From: Enterococcus sp. 9E7_DIV0242
GTDB taxonomy: Bacteria; Bacillota; Bacilli; Lactobacillales; Enterococcaceae
DNA length: 64,000 nucleotides
Direction of reading: 5' to 3'
NCBI RefSeq assembly: GCF_002140975.2
Contig: NZ_CP147247.1
Span: 868,001 to 932,000, forward strand
Position numbers and translations under genes: made by a program. Under the pieces are notes generated by a model that saw only the letters and a list, made by a program, of their open reading frames with translations, was not told where the DNA came from and did not search any database. Positions 19,513 to 28,243 of the stretch are shown here, piece by piece. Each line of letters opens with the position of its first letter. Position 1 is the stretch's first letter.

Positions 19513-20296
19513 CCCCGTCATATCCTCCTTCAAAAGTTTCTGAGCCTGAAGCTGATTGTGTCACAGGCTTCGCACTGTCGCGTTTGAAAACCAACATCGC
19601 TGCGACTACACCAATAATTGAAACACCTAGCATCGGTACTTGTAGATAGGCAGCTAAAAAGAAACCTAGTAATAAATACGGAATGTATTGTTTGGTTGGT
19701 AAGTAGCGAAGTAAGATCGCCACACCGACTACTGGTAGAACGCCACCAGCTGTTTTCAGTCCTGTCATCAGCCATTCCGGCGTGTTTTCAGTGATTGTTG
19801 TTACTGCCGCATCACCAACCAGAAGCATCAGAAGGATTGGAATGGCACGAGATAATCCCCATAGGAACGAACCTGATAAAACGAAACGCGGGATACGATT
19901 GACCTGCATGTTGTCGATGGCTTTATCTACACGGTGTAACAGATAAACATTACAAAAACGTGCAACAACATCCAGTTGAAGCATCAGCAGAGAAACGGGA
20001 ACAGCTAAACCAATGCCATATTCTGCCCCTTTTCCGGAAATCACTGCAAACGCAGTCCCCATTACAGCACCTGTGAAATAATCTGGTACTGAGGCACCAC
20101 CAAAGGCTGCAATCCCAAGGCGCATTAGCTGTAATGTTCCTCCGACCATCAAGCCTGTCTTGATATCCCCCATGATCATTCCTGAAATCATTCCGGCTAT
20201 TGCCGGCTGTGTCAAAGTATTTGAAATAAGTGAGTCATTGATTGCAATAAATGCATAAACCGTAATAAGAATGATTTGATACGCAGCTAAATGCAT
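19505..20296 (-). CDS. PTS mannose/sorbose-family IIC component
   Basis: A 263-aa membrane permease with about seven hydrophobic segments. GIAAFGGASVPDYFTGAVMGTAFA and the preceding GLMVGGTLQLMRLG are characteristic of IIC of this family. Its last codons encode an acidic tail and overlap the IID start by eight bases. It is encoded 18 bp after the IIAB gene, so all three are co-transcribed. Substrate specificity is set mainly by IIC and IID and is inferred from the neighbouring lyase and GH88 genes. Confidence 0.92.
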   Translation of the reverse strand: MHLAAYQIILITVYAFIAINDSLISNTLTQPAIAGMISGMIMGDIKTGLMVGGTLQLMRLGIAAFGGASVPDYFTGAVMGTAFAVISGKGAEYGIGLAVPVSLLMLQLDVVARFCNVYLLHRVDKAIDNMQVNRIPRFVLSGSFLWGLSRAIPILLMLLVGDAAVTTITENTPEWLMTGLKTAGGVLPVVGVAILLRYLPTKQYIPYLLLGFFLAAYLQVPMLGVSIIGVVAAMLVFKRDSAKPVTQSASGSETFEGGYDGDE

Positions 20297-20314
20297 GATG
20301 TTTTCCTCCTGAAA

Positions 20315-21244
20315 TTAATTTCTTAGCTTATCCATAAAATCGATTGATGGATCGTTTGGTACAAGTTGCGCGGTGATTTTTACACCTTTTGAAGTGATGA
20401 CTTCAAAGACCTGTTCTTCTTCTTTCAGCACCTGAATACTCTTTGTCACTTCTCTGGCGCCTTCTTTGTAGCTCATATTCCCAACATTCACAGTTTCCAG
20501 CATTCCCCCTGCTTCCAGATATCTCAGAACATCGGTCGGATTCTTGAATAGTAAAAATAGTCTTTGCTTCCCATACTTTCCTTTTTGAATGTTCTCTGCT
20601 GCTTCTGCTACAGGTAATACAGATAAACGCATAGATGTTGGCGCTGCCATTCGAAGCGATGATTTTTGCAAAGGATCAGCTGCTGCTTCATCATTGGCAA
20701 CAATAATACGCTGTGTATCCAAACTTGTTGACCAAATACCAGCCACTTGACCATGAATCAACCGCTCATCGATTCTAACATTTACAAGATTGGCCTTTCC
20801 TTCATACGCCTCGTAGTTAGACAAATCTACTTCTGTTGACTGCCCATCGGTAGACGCTTGATCTACTTGCTTCATTTTTGCTTTAACGTCTATCAAACTG
20901 TCTTTTGAGAGCTTCACTAACTCTTCCGCAGTGATTTGTGGATTGACAGCCGCCTCGATGACTAAAGGAAGTGACATCCCCGCAACGATTTCGACCTGTT
21001 CATTGTCTAAAAAGTTTTTTACCGCCACATTACACGGGGTTCCACCAGCCAAATCTGCAATAATCAACGTTTTCCCGTTAAGGGCTTTCATTTCCGCCAA
21101 TAAATCATTTTCAAACTGGATATTGTCTCCATCCGGTTTCAGTGAAACAATACTAACTTGTTCCTGTCGACCAACAATCATTTCCAGACTGCTTTTGACC
21201 CCCTCAGCCATTTTGCCATGACTGATCAATAAAATATTTCTCAC
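20315..21244 (-). CDS. PTS mannose-family IIAB fusion
   Basis: A 309-aa cytoplasmic phosphotransfer protein. The IIA domain (about 1-125) has its active histidine in NILLISHGKMAEG and the ADLAGGTPCN motif. A linker of about 25 residues leads to the IIB domain (about 150-309), with its phosphohistidine in VRIDERLIHGQVAGIW. IIA and IIB are fused as in ManX, whereas many GAG-locus PTSs encode them separately. Translation starts at a GTG after AGGAGGGAAAACGA. It is the first gene of the operon, divergent from the GntR regulator gene. Confidence 0.93.
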   Translation of the reverse strand: MRNILLISHGKMAEGVKSSLEMIVGRQEQVSIVSLKPDGDNIQFENDLLAEMKALNGKTLIIADLAGGTPCNVAVKNFLDNEQVEIVAGMSLPLVIEAAVNPQITAEELVKLSKDSLIDVKAKMKQVDQASTDGQSTEVDLSNYEAYEGKANLVNVRIDERLIHGQVAGIWSTSLDTQRIIVANDEAAADPLQKSSLRMAAPTSMRLSVLPVAEAAENIQKGKYGKQRLFLLFKNPTDVLRYLEAGGMLETVNVGNMSYKEGAREVTKSIQVLKEEEQVFEVITSKGVKITAQLVPNDPSIDFMDKLRN

Positions 21245-21278
21245 TCGTTTTCCCTCCTTAAGTGTCGATTGTTTTCAC

Positions 21279-21322
21279 TTAACATGTTATATCGCTTACA
21301 AACATACTATATCACATGTTAA
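21279..21322. promoter_or_regulatory. Two candidate GntR operators upstream of the PTS operon
   Basis: TTAACATGTTAT (21279-21290) and CACATGTTAA (21313-21322) share a core with the site beside the regulator gene and the site before the GH88 gene. They overlap the promoter region of the IIAB gene, suiting repression. Confidence 0.5.
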
Positions 21323-21430
21323 TTCATCCGTAAACCTAATATCTTAATATATTGAATTTTTCTTGAAATTTTAGTTACACGTTATTATATTTTAGAATGG
21401 CGTAAAAATAAAGCGATTGCTAAAGTTAAG

Positions 21431-21442
21431 TTGACATGTTAT
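21431..21442. promoter_or_regulatory. Candidate GntR operator overlapping its own -35 box
   Basis: TTGACATGTTAT combines a consensus -35 (TTGACA) with the ACATGTTA core found in front of the PTS and GH88 genes. It lies about 40 bp before the regulator start and suggests autoregulation. Confidence 0.5.
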
Positions 21443-21482
21443 CCTTGGATAGACAATAGTTATAGAATTGGAGGAACTTTTT

Positions 21483-22190
21483 GTGATCCCTAAATATGAA
21501 CAAATCAAACAAGATCTTTTACGTGAAATCAAAAACCATACATTTATTCCTGGCGATAAGTTTTATTCTGAAGCAGATATTAAACGAAATTATTCTGTTA
21601 GCTCGATCACAGCTGTCAAAGCATTGAACGAGCTGACCAATGCGGGTTATCTCTACCGTGTTCAAGGAAAAGGAACCTTTGTGTCTAAATCAAAAATTTC
21701 TCAAAGTGTGAAATTCTCCGATATCGAGCTGCATGCTATCGATACAGAAAAAGTTGAGGTTCTTTCCGTTAAGGAGGAGCAAGAACCGGCAATTTTGAAA
21801 GAACTGGGGTTGCCAAGCAATAGCTCTTATTACAAAATCATCCGTGTTCGCTCATTTGATGCCGTTCCTTTTCTCATTCATATTACTCACTTACCAAAAA
21901 AGCTGGTCAAAGAACCGATTTCGGATGATCTCTCTATCTATTCCAGTATTTATGAACGTGTCCGTAAGGATTTTGGTATTGACCTGTTTTCATTATCCTC
22001 TACTGAAACAAACGAAATCGTCTTTCCAGATGATCCTGAGTTATTGAATTTACTAAATCTAAGCTTCAGAGAGCCGGCGGTTAAACAAGTGAAGCACTCT
22101 TACCTGCCTGATCGAAGTGTAGCGGAGTATATCATCAGCTACAAGCATTGGAAATACTTTAAAACCAAAATAGAAGTAGAAGCTGAATAG
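21483..22190 (+). CDS. GntR/HutC-family transcriptional regulator
   Basis: A 235-aa repressor. The N-terminal winged helix (about 1-70) shows YEQIKQDLLREIKNHTFIPGDKF and the later NAGYLYRVQGKGTFVSK, typical of GntR. The C-terminal UTRA ligand domain (about 80-235) ends in VKHSYLPDRSVAEYIISYKHWKYF. Translation starts at a GTG eight bases after GGAGG. It is divergent from the PTS genes and convergent with the glycosidase genes, so it is the natural local regulator. UTRA domains bind small sugars or sugar phosphates, here perhaps a product of GAG disaccharide breakdown. Confidence 0.93.
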   Translation: MIPKYEQIKQDLLREIKNHTFIPGDKFYSEADIKRNYSVSSITAVKALNELTNAGYLYRVQGKGTFVSKSKISQSVKFSDIELHAIDTEKVEVLSVKEEQEPAILKELGLPSNSSYYKIIRVRSFDAVPFLIHITHLPKKLVKEPISDDLSIYSSIYERVRKDFGIDLFSLSSTETNEIVFPDDPELLNLLNLSFREPAVKQVKHSYLPDRSVAEYIISYKHWKYFKTKIEVEAE

Positions 22191-22205
22191 GCTTCTACTT
22201 CTATT
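22172..22205. terminator. Bidirectional terminator between the GntR and GH35 genes
   Basis: Arms GAAGTAGAAGC / GCTTCTACTTC overlap the regulator stop codon, with short T-rich sequence on both sides. Confidence 0.75.
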
Positions 22206-22208
22206 TAT

Positions 22209-23990
22209 TTATACGTTAAAAGTCGGTACAGCCGAAAAGCTCAATTGGTGAATTTCAACACCTTCTGTTTCAAAAATTACAAACTCATTCTGTCCATTTT
22301 TCAGTAACTCTTTAGGACAGTATAATGAAGTATTTGGTCCGCAATTCCAGTAACGCCCCAGATTGAACCCATTCACACAGATGATCCCCTTTCCATAGTC
22401 AGAGCAATCAATAAACGTATCTTCTACTTCGTTTAATTCAACCATTATTTGATAAAAAGATGGTTGCTTCGGGTTACTACCTGCTTGATAGTCGATTTTT
22501 TCCAACTGTTCCTTGTTCAGCATTAGTGGATACTGTTTATACCCTTGATGAAAGTGGATATCCTGCATGATCCCGCCTCGTATTCCTTTTGACTGCGTTG
22601 GACTATTCAATTTGAAGCCATAGTTTACTCGTCCTAAGTTTTCAACCAATACGTCTAGTTCCATAACCTCTTGTTTCATCTGCCCACTGATCAACAGCTC
22701 TTCACCCACAGTTGCTTGATACTGCGTGACCTGATGCTCTCTGTCTACAAAGATGTGCAAACGATCGCTCGCCTCTACAAGCTTCAATTTGCTTTCATGG
22801 TGGTAGTTTTTGAGCGTTGCTGAATACAGCATATACCCGTAACCGGTCCCCGCTTCTTCCATTGTTAATGGATAAGCACTTTCTTTCGCATCTATCAATT
22901 GATCCTTGATTTGAAATAGAGACACGTTAGCTGAAACTGGATATGTACCCAAGTCAATCGGATTTTTTTGACGGGGCTCCGCTTGCCATACATCAGGGCA
23001 AACCTCTTTGATCGCCTTTTGTACCGTAAAATATTTCTCTGTTGGTTGCCCCCATTCCGTCAGCAACGCATCATAGTCATAGCTAGTCACTTGGGGCAAG
23101 TCAGTTGTTCCTCTAGCAGAACAGCCATTATAAAAGCCAAAGTTTGTCCCTCCGTGGAACATGTACAAATTCAAAGAGCCCAGCTCCAGCATTTCTTTTA
23201 CCTCTGCTGCTAAGTCTGCTGCCTCTCGTTTGATGATTGGCTCATTCCAACGATTGAACCAGCCGTCCCAATACTCCATACACATAATCGGCCATTTTTT
23301 TCCGTATCTTGCCATAAAATTTTTCAAAACCGCTGCATTCTCTTTCGAGTGGCTACCAAAGTTTCCCGTAACAAAGACGTCGTCTTCAATCAATGTCCCT
23401 GCATCCAAAACTTCCTCCCATGCACCATCGGAAGTGAACAAAGGGACATCCACACCAAATTCTTCCATCAATGCTCTAGTTTGTCTAAGATAGTCTTTTT
23501 CCATCCCATATGAACCATACTCGTTTTCAATCTGCATCATGATCACAGGACCACCATGTGTGATTTGTAGTGGAACAAGCCTCGGTATTAGTACCTGAAA
23601 ATAATTACGAACCTTCGCCATGAAACGTGGATCAGTCGATCGCAGCCGTATCCCTTTTTCTTTCAACAACCAGGCAGGCAATCCACCAAACTCCCACTCT
23701 GCACAGATATAGACAGAAGGGCGCAGAATGACCATTAAGCCCATTTTCTCTGCTACTGCAACAAAGTCATTAATATTTTTCATGCCCTCAAAATCGAATT
23801 GCCCTTCGATCGGCTCATGAATATTCCATGGAATATACGTCTCGACTGTATTTGCACCCAAGGCTTTCAAATTATACAAGCTATCTTCCCACTGTGCAGG
23901 CGTCATGCGAAAATAATGAATCGCACCACTAATCAACTTGGTTGGCTGACCATCCACTAAAAAATCTTCTTTTATTTCAAACGTCTTCAT
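22209..23990 (-). CDS. bgaC: Glycoside hydrolase family 35 beta-galactosidase
   Basis: A 593-aa intracellular enzyme; no signal peptide is seen. The N-terminal TIM barrel carries GAIHYFRMTPAQWEDSL, NTVETYIPWNIHEP and GLMVILRPSVYICAEWEFGGLPAW. The predicted acid/base is Glu157 in QIENEYGS and the nucleophile Glu239 in CMEYWDGW. C-terminal beta domains end in GFNLGRYWNCGP. It resembles BgaC of pneumococcus, which removes terminal beta-1,3-galactose and is also encoded beside a mannose-family PTS. It follows the GH88 gene by 12 bp. A galactosidase is not needed for hyaluronan, so its presence hints at additional substrates. Confidence 0.9.
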   Translation of the reverse strand: MKTFEIKEDFLVDGQPTKLISGAIHYFRMTPAQWEDSLYNLKALGANTVETYIPWNIHEPIEGQFDFEGMKNINDFVAVAEKMGLMVILRPSVYICAEWEFGGLPAWLLKEKGIRLRSTDPRFMAKVRNYFQVLIPRLVPLQITHGGPVIMMQIENEYGSYGMEKDYLRQTRALMEEFGVDVPLFTSDGAWEEVLDAGTLIEDDVFVTGNFGSHSKENAAVLKNFMARYGKKWPIMCMEYWDGWFNRWNEPIIKREAADLAAEVKEMLELGSLNLYMFHGGTNFGFYNGCSARGTTDLPQVTSYDYDALLTEWGQPTEKYFTVQKAIKEVCPDVWQAEPRQKNPIDLGTYPVSANVSLFQIKDQLIDAKESAYPLTMEEAGTGYGYMLYSATLKNYHHESKLKLVEASDRLHIFVDREHQVTQYQATVGEELLISGQMKQEVMELDVLVENLGRVNYGFKLNSPTQSKGIRGGIMQDIHFHQGYKQYPLMLNKEQLEKIDYQAGSNPKQPSFYQIMVELNEVEDTFIDCSDYGKGIICVNGFNLGRYWNCGPNTSLYCPKELLKNGQNEFVIFETEGVEIHQLSFSAVPTFNV

Positions 23991-24002
23991 GCGTCTCTCT
24001 CC

Positions 24003-25166
24003 TCACCAATATCTCTTCCATTCCGGTTTTGCTAATCGAGTCAATGCTTCCAAATAGAAATAATCTCCCCATAAGTTTGGCTCATCGATTCCTTTGCCTT
24101 CAGCATGCGCATACACACCATGCAAAAGCAGTCCTTCGTTTTCAGGAGAATATTTTGCTGAATATAACTCGCCCAACTGATAAATCATCCCAGCGGCAAT
24201 CGCTTTTGCCTCTGGATAAGCAGCCATTTTTTCAGCTTCCAACAACCCACAAGCAGCAATAGCTAAGGCTGAGCTGTCTTTATCTGATGGCTCTTCATCG
24301 TTGAAGTCAAAATCCCAATACGGAACTAAATCTGCCGGGAGCTGTTCAAGAAAGACATCTACGATTTTTTGATAAATTTTTGGAACAGATTGGGAACCTA
24401 AACAGCTTTCATTCAGTGGGATGCCTAAAACTGCCCAGCTTTGTCCTCTTGCCCAAATCGAATCGTCACTATTTCCTTGATGCGTCGCTCCATAGGTTGG
24501 TTTTCCACTTTCAGAATCAAAATAATACGTATGATACGTCGTGGCGTTTTCTCTTATTACAGTGTTTAGTACTGTTCGGTAATGGGCTTCAGCAACCTCT
24601 GCATAGGCTGAATTTCCAGAAATTTTTGCTGCTTCAAAAAGCAAAGGAAGATTGATCAATGAATCGATGATCAATCGATATTCTTTGGGGTCGCCATAGG
24701 CTCCCCACGCCTGAATGAAGCTGCCTTGCTCTTGAAAACGAGCCATTAATACATCTGCCGCCTGTATAATTTCCTGTTTACAGGTTTCATCCCCAGTAAT
24801 GCGATAGCCGGCACCTGCTGAAAGACTATATAAAAAACCAATGTCATGATGATCTAAAACAAAATGATCATCTAAGCGTTGCTGAAAGCTTTGAATGTTC
24901 TCCATCGCTCTGTCTAGGAAATCCTGTCCACCAGTCCATTCATAAGCAAGCCATAACATCCCTGTCCAAAAACCATTGGTCCAATCATCATTGGCCTTAA
25001 TCCGGTATTTTCCATTTGTTGCAGAGGCTGAAGGAAAATCGGTGCCGAAACGCTCCATATTTTTCTCGATTTGCTGAATACAGAAATCGATTTGAGCTGT
25101 TAACCAGCTTGTTGTTGCCTTTTCACCTAAATCAATCAATCGTCTTTTATTCTTTTCAAGAGTCAT
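24003..25166 (-). CDS. ugl: Glycoside hydrolase family 88 unsaturated glucuronyl hydrolase
   Basis: A 387-aa cytoplasmic enzyme that removes the 4,5-unsaturated uronic acid from the disaccharides released by PL8-type lyases. The alpha/alpha barrel shows NDDWTNGFWTGMLWLAYEWTG, LDHHDIGFLYSLSAGAGY and RLIIDSLINLPLLFEAA. Asp108 and Asp168 correspond to the catalytic Asp88 and Asp149 that I recall for Bacillus UGL. The end WGDYFYLEALTRL is also family-typical. It begins a two-gene unit with GH35, preceded by a GntR-like operator. The products would be an unsaturated uronate and GlcNAc or GalNAc (phosphorylated by the PTS). No kdu/kdg genes for the uronate are in this window. Confidence 0.93.
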   Translation of the reverse strand: MTLEKNKRRLIDLGEKATTSWLTAQIDFCIQQIEKNMERFGTDFPSASATNGKYRIKANDDWTNGFWTGMLWLAYEWTGGQDFLDRAMENIQSFQQRLDDHFVLDHHDIGFLYSLSAGAGYRITGDETCKQEIIQAADVLMARFQEQGSFIQAWGAYGDPKEYRLIIDSLINLPLLFEAAKISGNSAYAEVAEAHYRTVLNTVIRENATTYHTYYFDSESGKPTYGATHQGNSDDSIWARGQSWAVLGIPLNESCLGSQSVPKIYQKIVDVFLEQLPADLVPYWDFDFNDEEPSDKDSSALAIAACGLLEAEKMAAYPEAKAIAAGMIYQLGELYSAKYSPENEGLLLHGVYAHAEGKGIDEPNLWGDYFYLEALTRLAKPEWKRYW

Positions 25167-25185
25167 TTACCCAGCTCCTTAACTT

Positions 25186-25199
25186 GTTAACATATTAAC
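25186..25199. promoter_or_regulatory. Candidate GntR operator upstream of ugl
   Basis: GTTAACATATTAAC, an inverted repeat of GTTAA/TTAAC, lies just ahead of the GH88 ribosome site and resembles the TTAACATGTTA sites at the PTS and regulator genes. Confidence 0.5.
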
Positions 25200-25320
25200 T
25201 TAAACTTATTATAGCCTAAAAGAAGAAAAAAAGCGAATGTTCTTTGAAAACGATTGATTAATGTCGTTCCAGACACATTATCTTGATAGAGAGTATGTTC
25301 TAAAATACATGATTTAGCCT

Positions 25321-25353
25321 ATAAAAAAGAGCTTGGCGTACTGCACCAAACTC
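25321..25353 (-). terminator. Terminator after the discoidin-like gene
   Basis: Stem GAGTTTGG / CCAAGCTC (one G-T pair) followed on the minus strand by TTTTTTAT. It separates the DUF2264-discoidin unit from ugl-GH35. Confidence 0.75.
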
Positions 25354-25380
25354 TCCATTTTTTTATTTTTTAATTACAGT

Positions 25381-26205
25381 TTATTCTTTACCAAATACTT
25401 CAATTTGTGTCAATGCAGGGAAAGGAGATTCGTCGTCGGCCTTTATCAGCGCTTTCAATGTAATCGACTCTGTTTCCTTTTCCGGAAAGCGAACTTCTTG
25501 AAAATCAAGCGAGTTCGTCGTTGGTACCGTCAACTCTTCGCCATCAGAAAACTTCAAGGTCACTTCTGTCCAATAACTATCATGAGGATAATCAGCTCTG
25601 AAAAGCAGACGAACCCAATCTACCTTGACCTTCCGCCCAAAGTCAATTGTTAAAGCAGCGTCCTTCTGCTGGTTGATTCCCCATGAAGCAAAAGGATACG
25701 AGCCGTGTGAAAGATGTCCGAATTTTCCATCGATTGCATTCTTCGCAAAAAATACTGCCTCTCCTCTTGTCTCCACATTGGCATGCGCATGCGGAAAGAC
25801 ACCGGAGGCTTCTTTTTGATCATGCGAGTTAGCAGAGAGGTTTTGGTACCCAGCCACTTCAAACTCATGAGCCTTTCGAACCATCAGGTGGTGTCTTTGA
25901 GATTTAAACGCCGTATCTACTGAAGCGGTTCCTTCTTCTTTTGTTGTAGGAATCTGATACTCCCATGTTTTTTGCGGAAAATAGATCAAGGCAGGTGCCA
26001 ATGTTTCATCTAACTGCACAACAAAATAACGATCAGATTCCTCCGTTGTTACAACAATCTTGTCTCCCGCTTCATAGCTGTAATCCTTGATTGCCAAAAC
26101 AGCCATTTCATCTCCCTTTGCCATAAACGCCTCATGGGCTTTTTCATGATCGATCCTTCCTGTAATTGGTTCATTTTGCTTGTTTTTCAATTCTATTTTT
26201 ATCAT
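25381..26205 (-). CDS. Discoidin (F5/8 type C-like) domain protein
   Basis: A 274-aa protein without a signal peptide. Residues 1-95 form a small beta domain (FVVQLDETLAPALIYFP). Residues 115-274 resemble a galactose-binding/discoidin domain: NLSANSHDQKEASGVFPHAHANVET, NAIDGKFGHLSHGSYPFASWGINQQKDA, LTIDFGRKVKVDWVRLLFRADYPHDS and a closing ALTQIEVFG. Such modules bind sugars. Being cytoplasmic, it may instead be an enzyme with that fold or a partner of the DUF2264 protein, whose gene overlaps it by 35 bp. Its function is not known. Confidence 0.65.
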   Translation of the reverse strand: MIKIELKNKQNEPITGRIDHEKAHEAFMAKGDEMAVLAIKDYSYEAGDKIVVTTEESDRYFVVQLDETLAPALIYFPQKTWEYQIPTTKEEGTASVDTAFKSQRHHLMVRKAHEFEVAGYQNLSANSHDQKEASGVFPHAHANVETRGEAVFFAKNAIDGKFGHLSHGSYPFASWGINQQKDAALTIDFGRKVKVDWVRLLFRADYPHDSYWTEVTLKFSDGEELTVPTTNSLDFQEVRFPEKETESITLKALIKADDESPFPALTQIEVFGKE

Positions 26206-27937
26206 TTATACGCTTCCTTTCTTTATCAACTGTTCCACCCACCAAAGAAATCAAGCGATGGGTGCCAGCAGGTAGTGCCTTTTTTAGACAGGGTAAACTT
26301 GTTCTTTGGAAAAATAGAGAGGTATTGACCTCCGGACGAATAATTGCAGCTTCATCATAACCTTCGATGCCAATAATCTGTGAGGTCAGTCCATCTTCGC
26401 TAATAAAAGCTGTGTTCCCTTGAACAACTCCTTGGAAGTCTTGCCCGGTAATACCAAGACTAAATCCGCCCTCTCTCAGCTCCAAGGCATGCAAGGTATC
26501 AATTTCGTGTACCCGTACATGCCACTCGCCAAATGGATAAATCTCTGTAGATATTTTTACGCCAGAAAACGGAGACCACTCATGTGTGATTCTATTTTCG
26601 GAAAACTCAAACGTAGTTGTCTCTCTTTTCGTACGAAAATAACGGCCATCAATCGAAACAGCCAGCGTATTATCAAACGCCCCTTCCTCGTACGAAACCC
26701 CTGCTTTCGGAACACTGAACCCAAACTTGGTTGAATACACAAATTTACTATATTTTGCTTCCGCATGTGCTTGCCCCTCAACCAACATACCGACCGGATA
26801 GCCAAGTACATGGTGACTTTCTTTGGCATGGCAAAAGACCATCTGTCCATTCTTTATTAATTTTTCGGGCATTCTTTTTACCGCTAAAGGTTTCGCTTGC
26901 CAAAACGGATGCTTGTCTGGTACTGCCAGCAGTAAGAATGTCTTTAGCGCCCAATAAGGGGAACCAGACGCATTGTAGCCCTCAGCCATCACCAGATTCT
27001 CATAATGGTAACCGATTGAAAGACGACCATCAAAAGTAAAAATGGGGTGAGTCACCCAATTACTCAAATGGCTCGAGAGAATTGTTTTTATCTCGCCCCA
27101 AGGACGCGCTTCGACATCCGCAAATACCAAAGCTGAGAAAAATGCTCCTTGAGCAAAACGATAGGTTAGGCTTCGACCATATGGAAGAGCCTCACCCGCT
27201 TCATCAAAATAGTAAATGAAATCCTGCGCAAAGCGTTTTGCCCGCTCCACAAATCGTTGAGACCAAGTAGGATCTTCTTCTTTCATGTAGACAGAATAAA
27301 TCAAGCCATAATAATGAAAAGCAAAAGGAACATAATAATCTCTCTGGGTTGTTTTTCCATCCACATACCAACCTTCCCCCACATACATGGAATCAATCAG
27401 CTGCAGCTCTTGCTCCAATGCTTTGCGATCCAAGGGGGCACCGCAGTGAAACAACGCAACACGAATCAACACTTTGAAAAAGGTCCAATTATTTTTAGGT
27501 ATTTTCCGCTCCAACGCTTGCTTCATCCACGAAGCAAGGTTTTGTTGCTGATGATGAGAAAGCTTCTCCCAGACATATTCTCTATGCAATAATAGCGTTA
27601 ACGACAATGCTGCCATTTCCACGATATACTGATCATAATTTTCAACAGTTCCCCAGTATTGCTCGTTCATCGGATCGGTTCCAATCGAAAGCTTCTGCAG
27701 GTATGCCTCTCTTAACGCATCATCCTCTCTATATGTCCAGTAAGGGGCAATCCCCCACAACGGCCTGATAAGCGCTTCCATATCTGAGCGCTTCTGATCA
27801 TAGACTGCACCACTACTCCCGAGGTGAACTCCCGGTGCTTCTGCTGTAATCATCTCATTTCTTAATGGACGAAGCAAGCATTCCAATGCTTCTGCATAAT
27901 CTTTTCTTGTTAAAAATCGATTCTCATGAATAGACAT
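26171..27937 (-). CDS. DUF2264 family protein, probable glycoside-active enzyme
   Basis: A 588-aa cytoplasmic protein of the DUF2264 family. The alpha-helical first half includes ALIRPLWGIAPYW, FHYYGLIYSVYM and GRSLTYRFAQGAFFSAL; the second half is a beta sandwich. The alpha/alpha-barrel-plus-sandwich build matches polysaccharide lyases and uronate hydrolases. I recall DUF2264 members being linked to beta-glucuronidase activity (CAZy GH154), but cannot verify that here. The ATG at 27937 follows GAAGGAGGACAAGAG. It is the first gene of a unit with the discoidin-like protein, under a near-consensus promoter. Confidence 0.75.
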   Translation of the reverse strand: MSIHENRFLTRKDYAEALECLLRPLRNEMITAEAPGVHLGSSGAVYDQKRSDMEALIRPLWGIAPYWTYREDDALREAYLQKLSIGTDPMNEQYWGTVENYDQYIVEMAALSLTLLLHREYVWEKLSHHQQQNLASWMKQALERKIPKNNWTFFKVLIRVALFHCGAPLDRKALEQELQLIDSMYVGEGWYVDGKTTQRDYYVPFAFHYYGLIYSVYMKEEDPTWSQRFVERAKRFAQDFIYYFDEAGEALPYGRSLTYRFAQGAFFSALVFADVEARPWGEIKTILSSHLSNWVTHPIFTFDGRLSIGYHYENLVMAEGYNASGSPYWALKTFLLLAVPDKHPFWQAKPLAVKRMPEKLIKNGQMVFCHAKESHHVLGYPVGMLVEGQAHAEAKYSKFVYSTKFGFSVPKAGVSYEEGAFDNTLAVSIDGRYFRTKRETTTFEFSENRITHEWSPFSGVKISTEIYPFGEWHVRVHEIDTLHALELREGGFSLGITGQDFQGVVQGNTAFISEDGLTSQIIGIEGYDEAAIIRPEVNTSLFFQRTSLPCLKKALPAGTHRLISLVGGTVDKERKRINDKNRIEKQAK

Positions 27938-27963
27938 CTCTTGTCCTCCTTCATTTACAGAAA

Positions 27964-27992
27964 AGAATAACAAGAGTGCATTTGGTTTTCAA
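27964..27992 (-). promoter_or_regulatory. Sigma-A promoter of the DUF2264 gene
   Basis: TTGAAA, a 17-base spacer and TATTCT on the minus strand, ending 27 bp before the start codon. Confidence 0.7.
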
Positions 27993-28053
27993 GAGATTTT
28001 TTCTAATCAAATGAAAATCAGCTGTGTAAATTTTAATAAACAAAAAACAAGTT

Positions 28054-28093
28054 ACCCTCTATTTTTCTTAGAAGAGTAAGGAAAACAAGAGGG
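28054..28093. other. Hairpin in the 306-bp gap between carboxypeptidase and DUF2264 genes
   Basis: Arms CCCTC..TTTTCTTA / TAAGGAAAA..GAGGG form a long imperfect stem. It lies downstream of the carboxypeptidase gene and upstream of the DUF2264 promoter. It could be a weak terminator, since TTTTTTG follows only after a seven-base gap on the minus strand. Nothing else is recognisable in this gap. Confidence 0.4.
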
Positions 28094-28243
28094 ATAGACA
28101 GATTAAAAAATAGAATCCTTTTAATACTTAATATAAATTACATGAAAATTAAAGGAGAATCCTATCGCATAGGTCAAAAACTTTTTTATTATCTTTCTTT
28201 AACTACTTCTTTCCCTCAAACAATTTGCTTAGCTAAATTTGAC

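Noticed and set aside
25241..25256. Catabolite-response-element-like TTGAAAACGATTGAT upstream of ugl
   Set aside because: Two mismatches at conserved positions; catabolite control is plausible but the site is not convincing.
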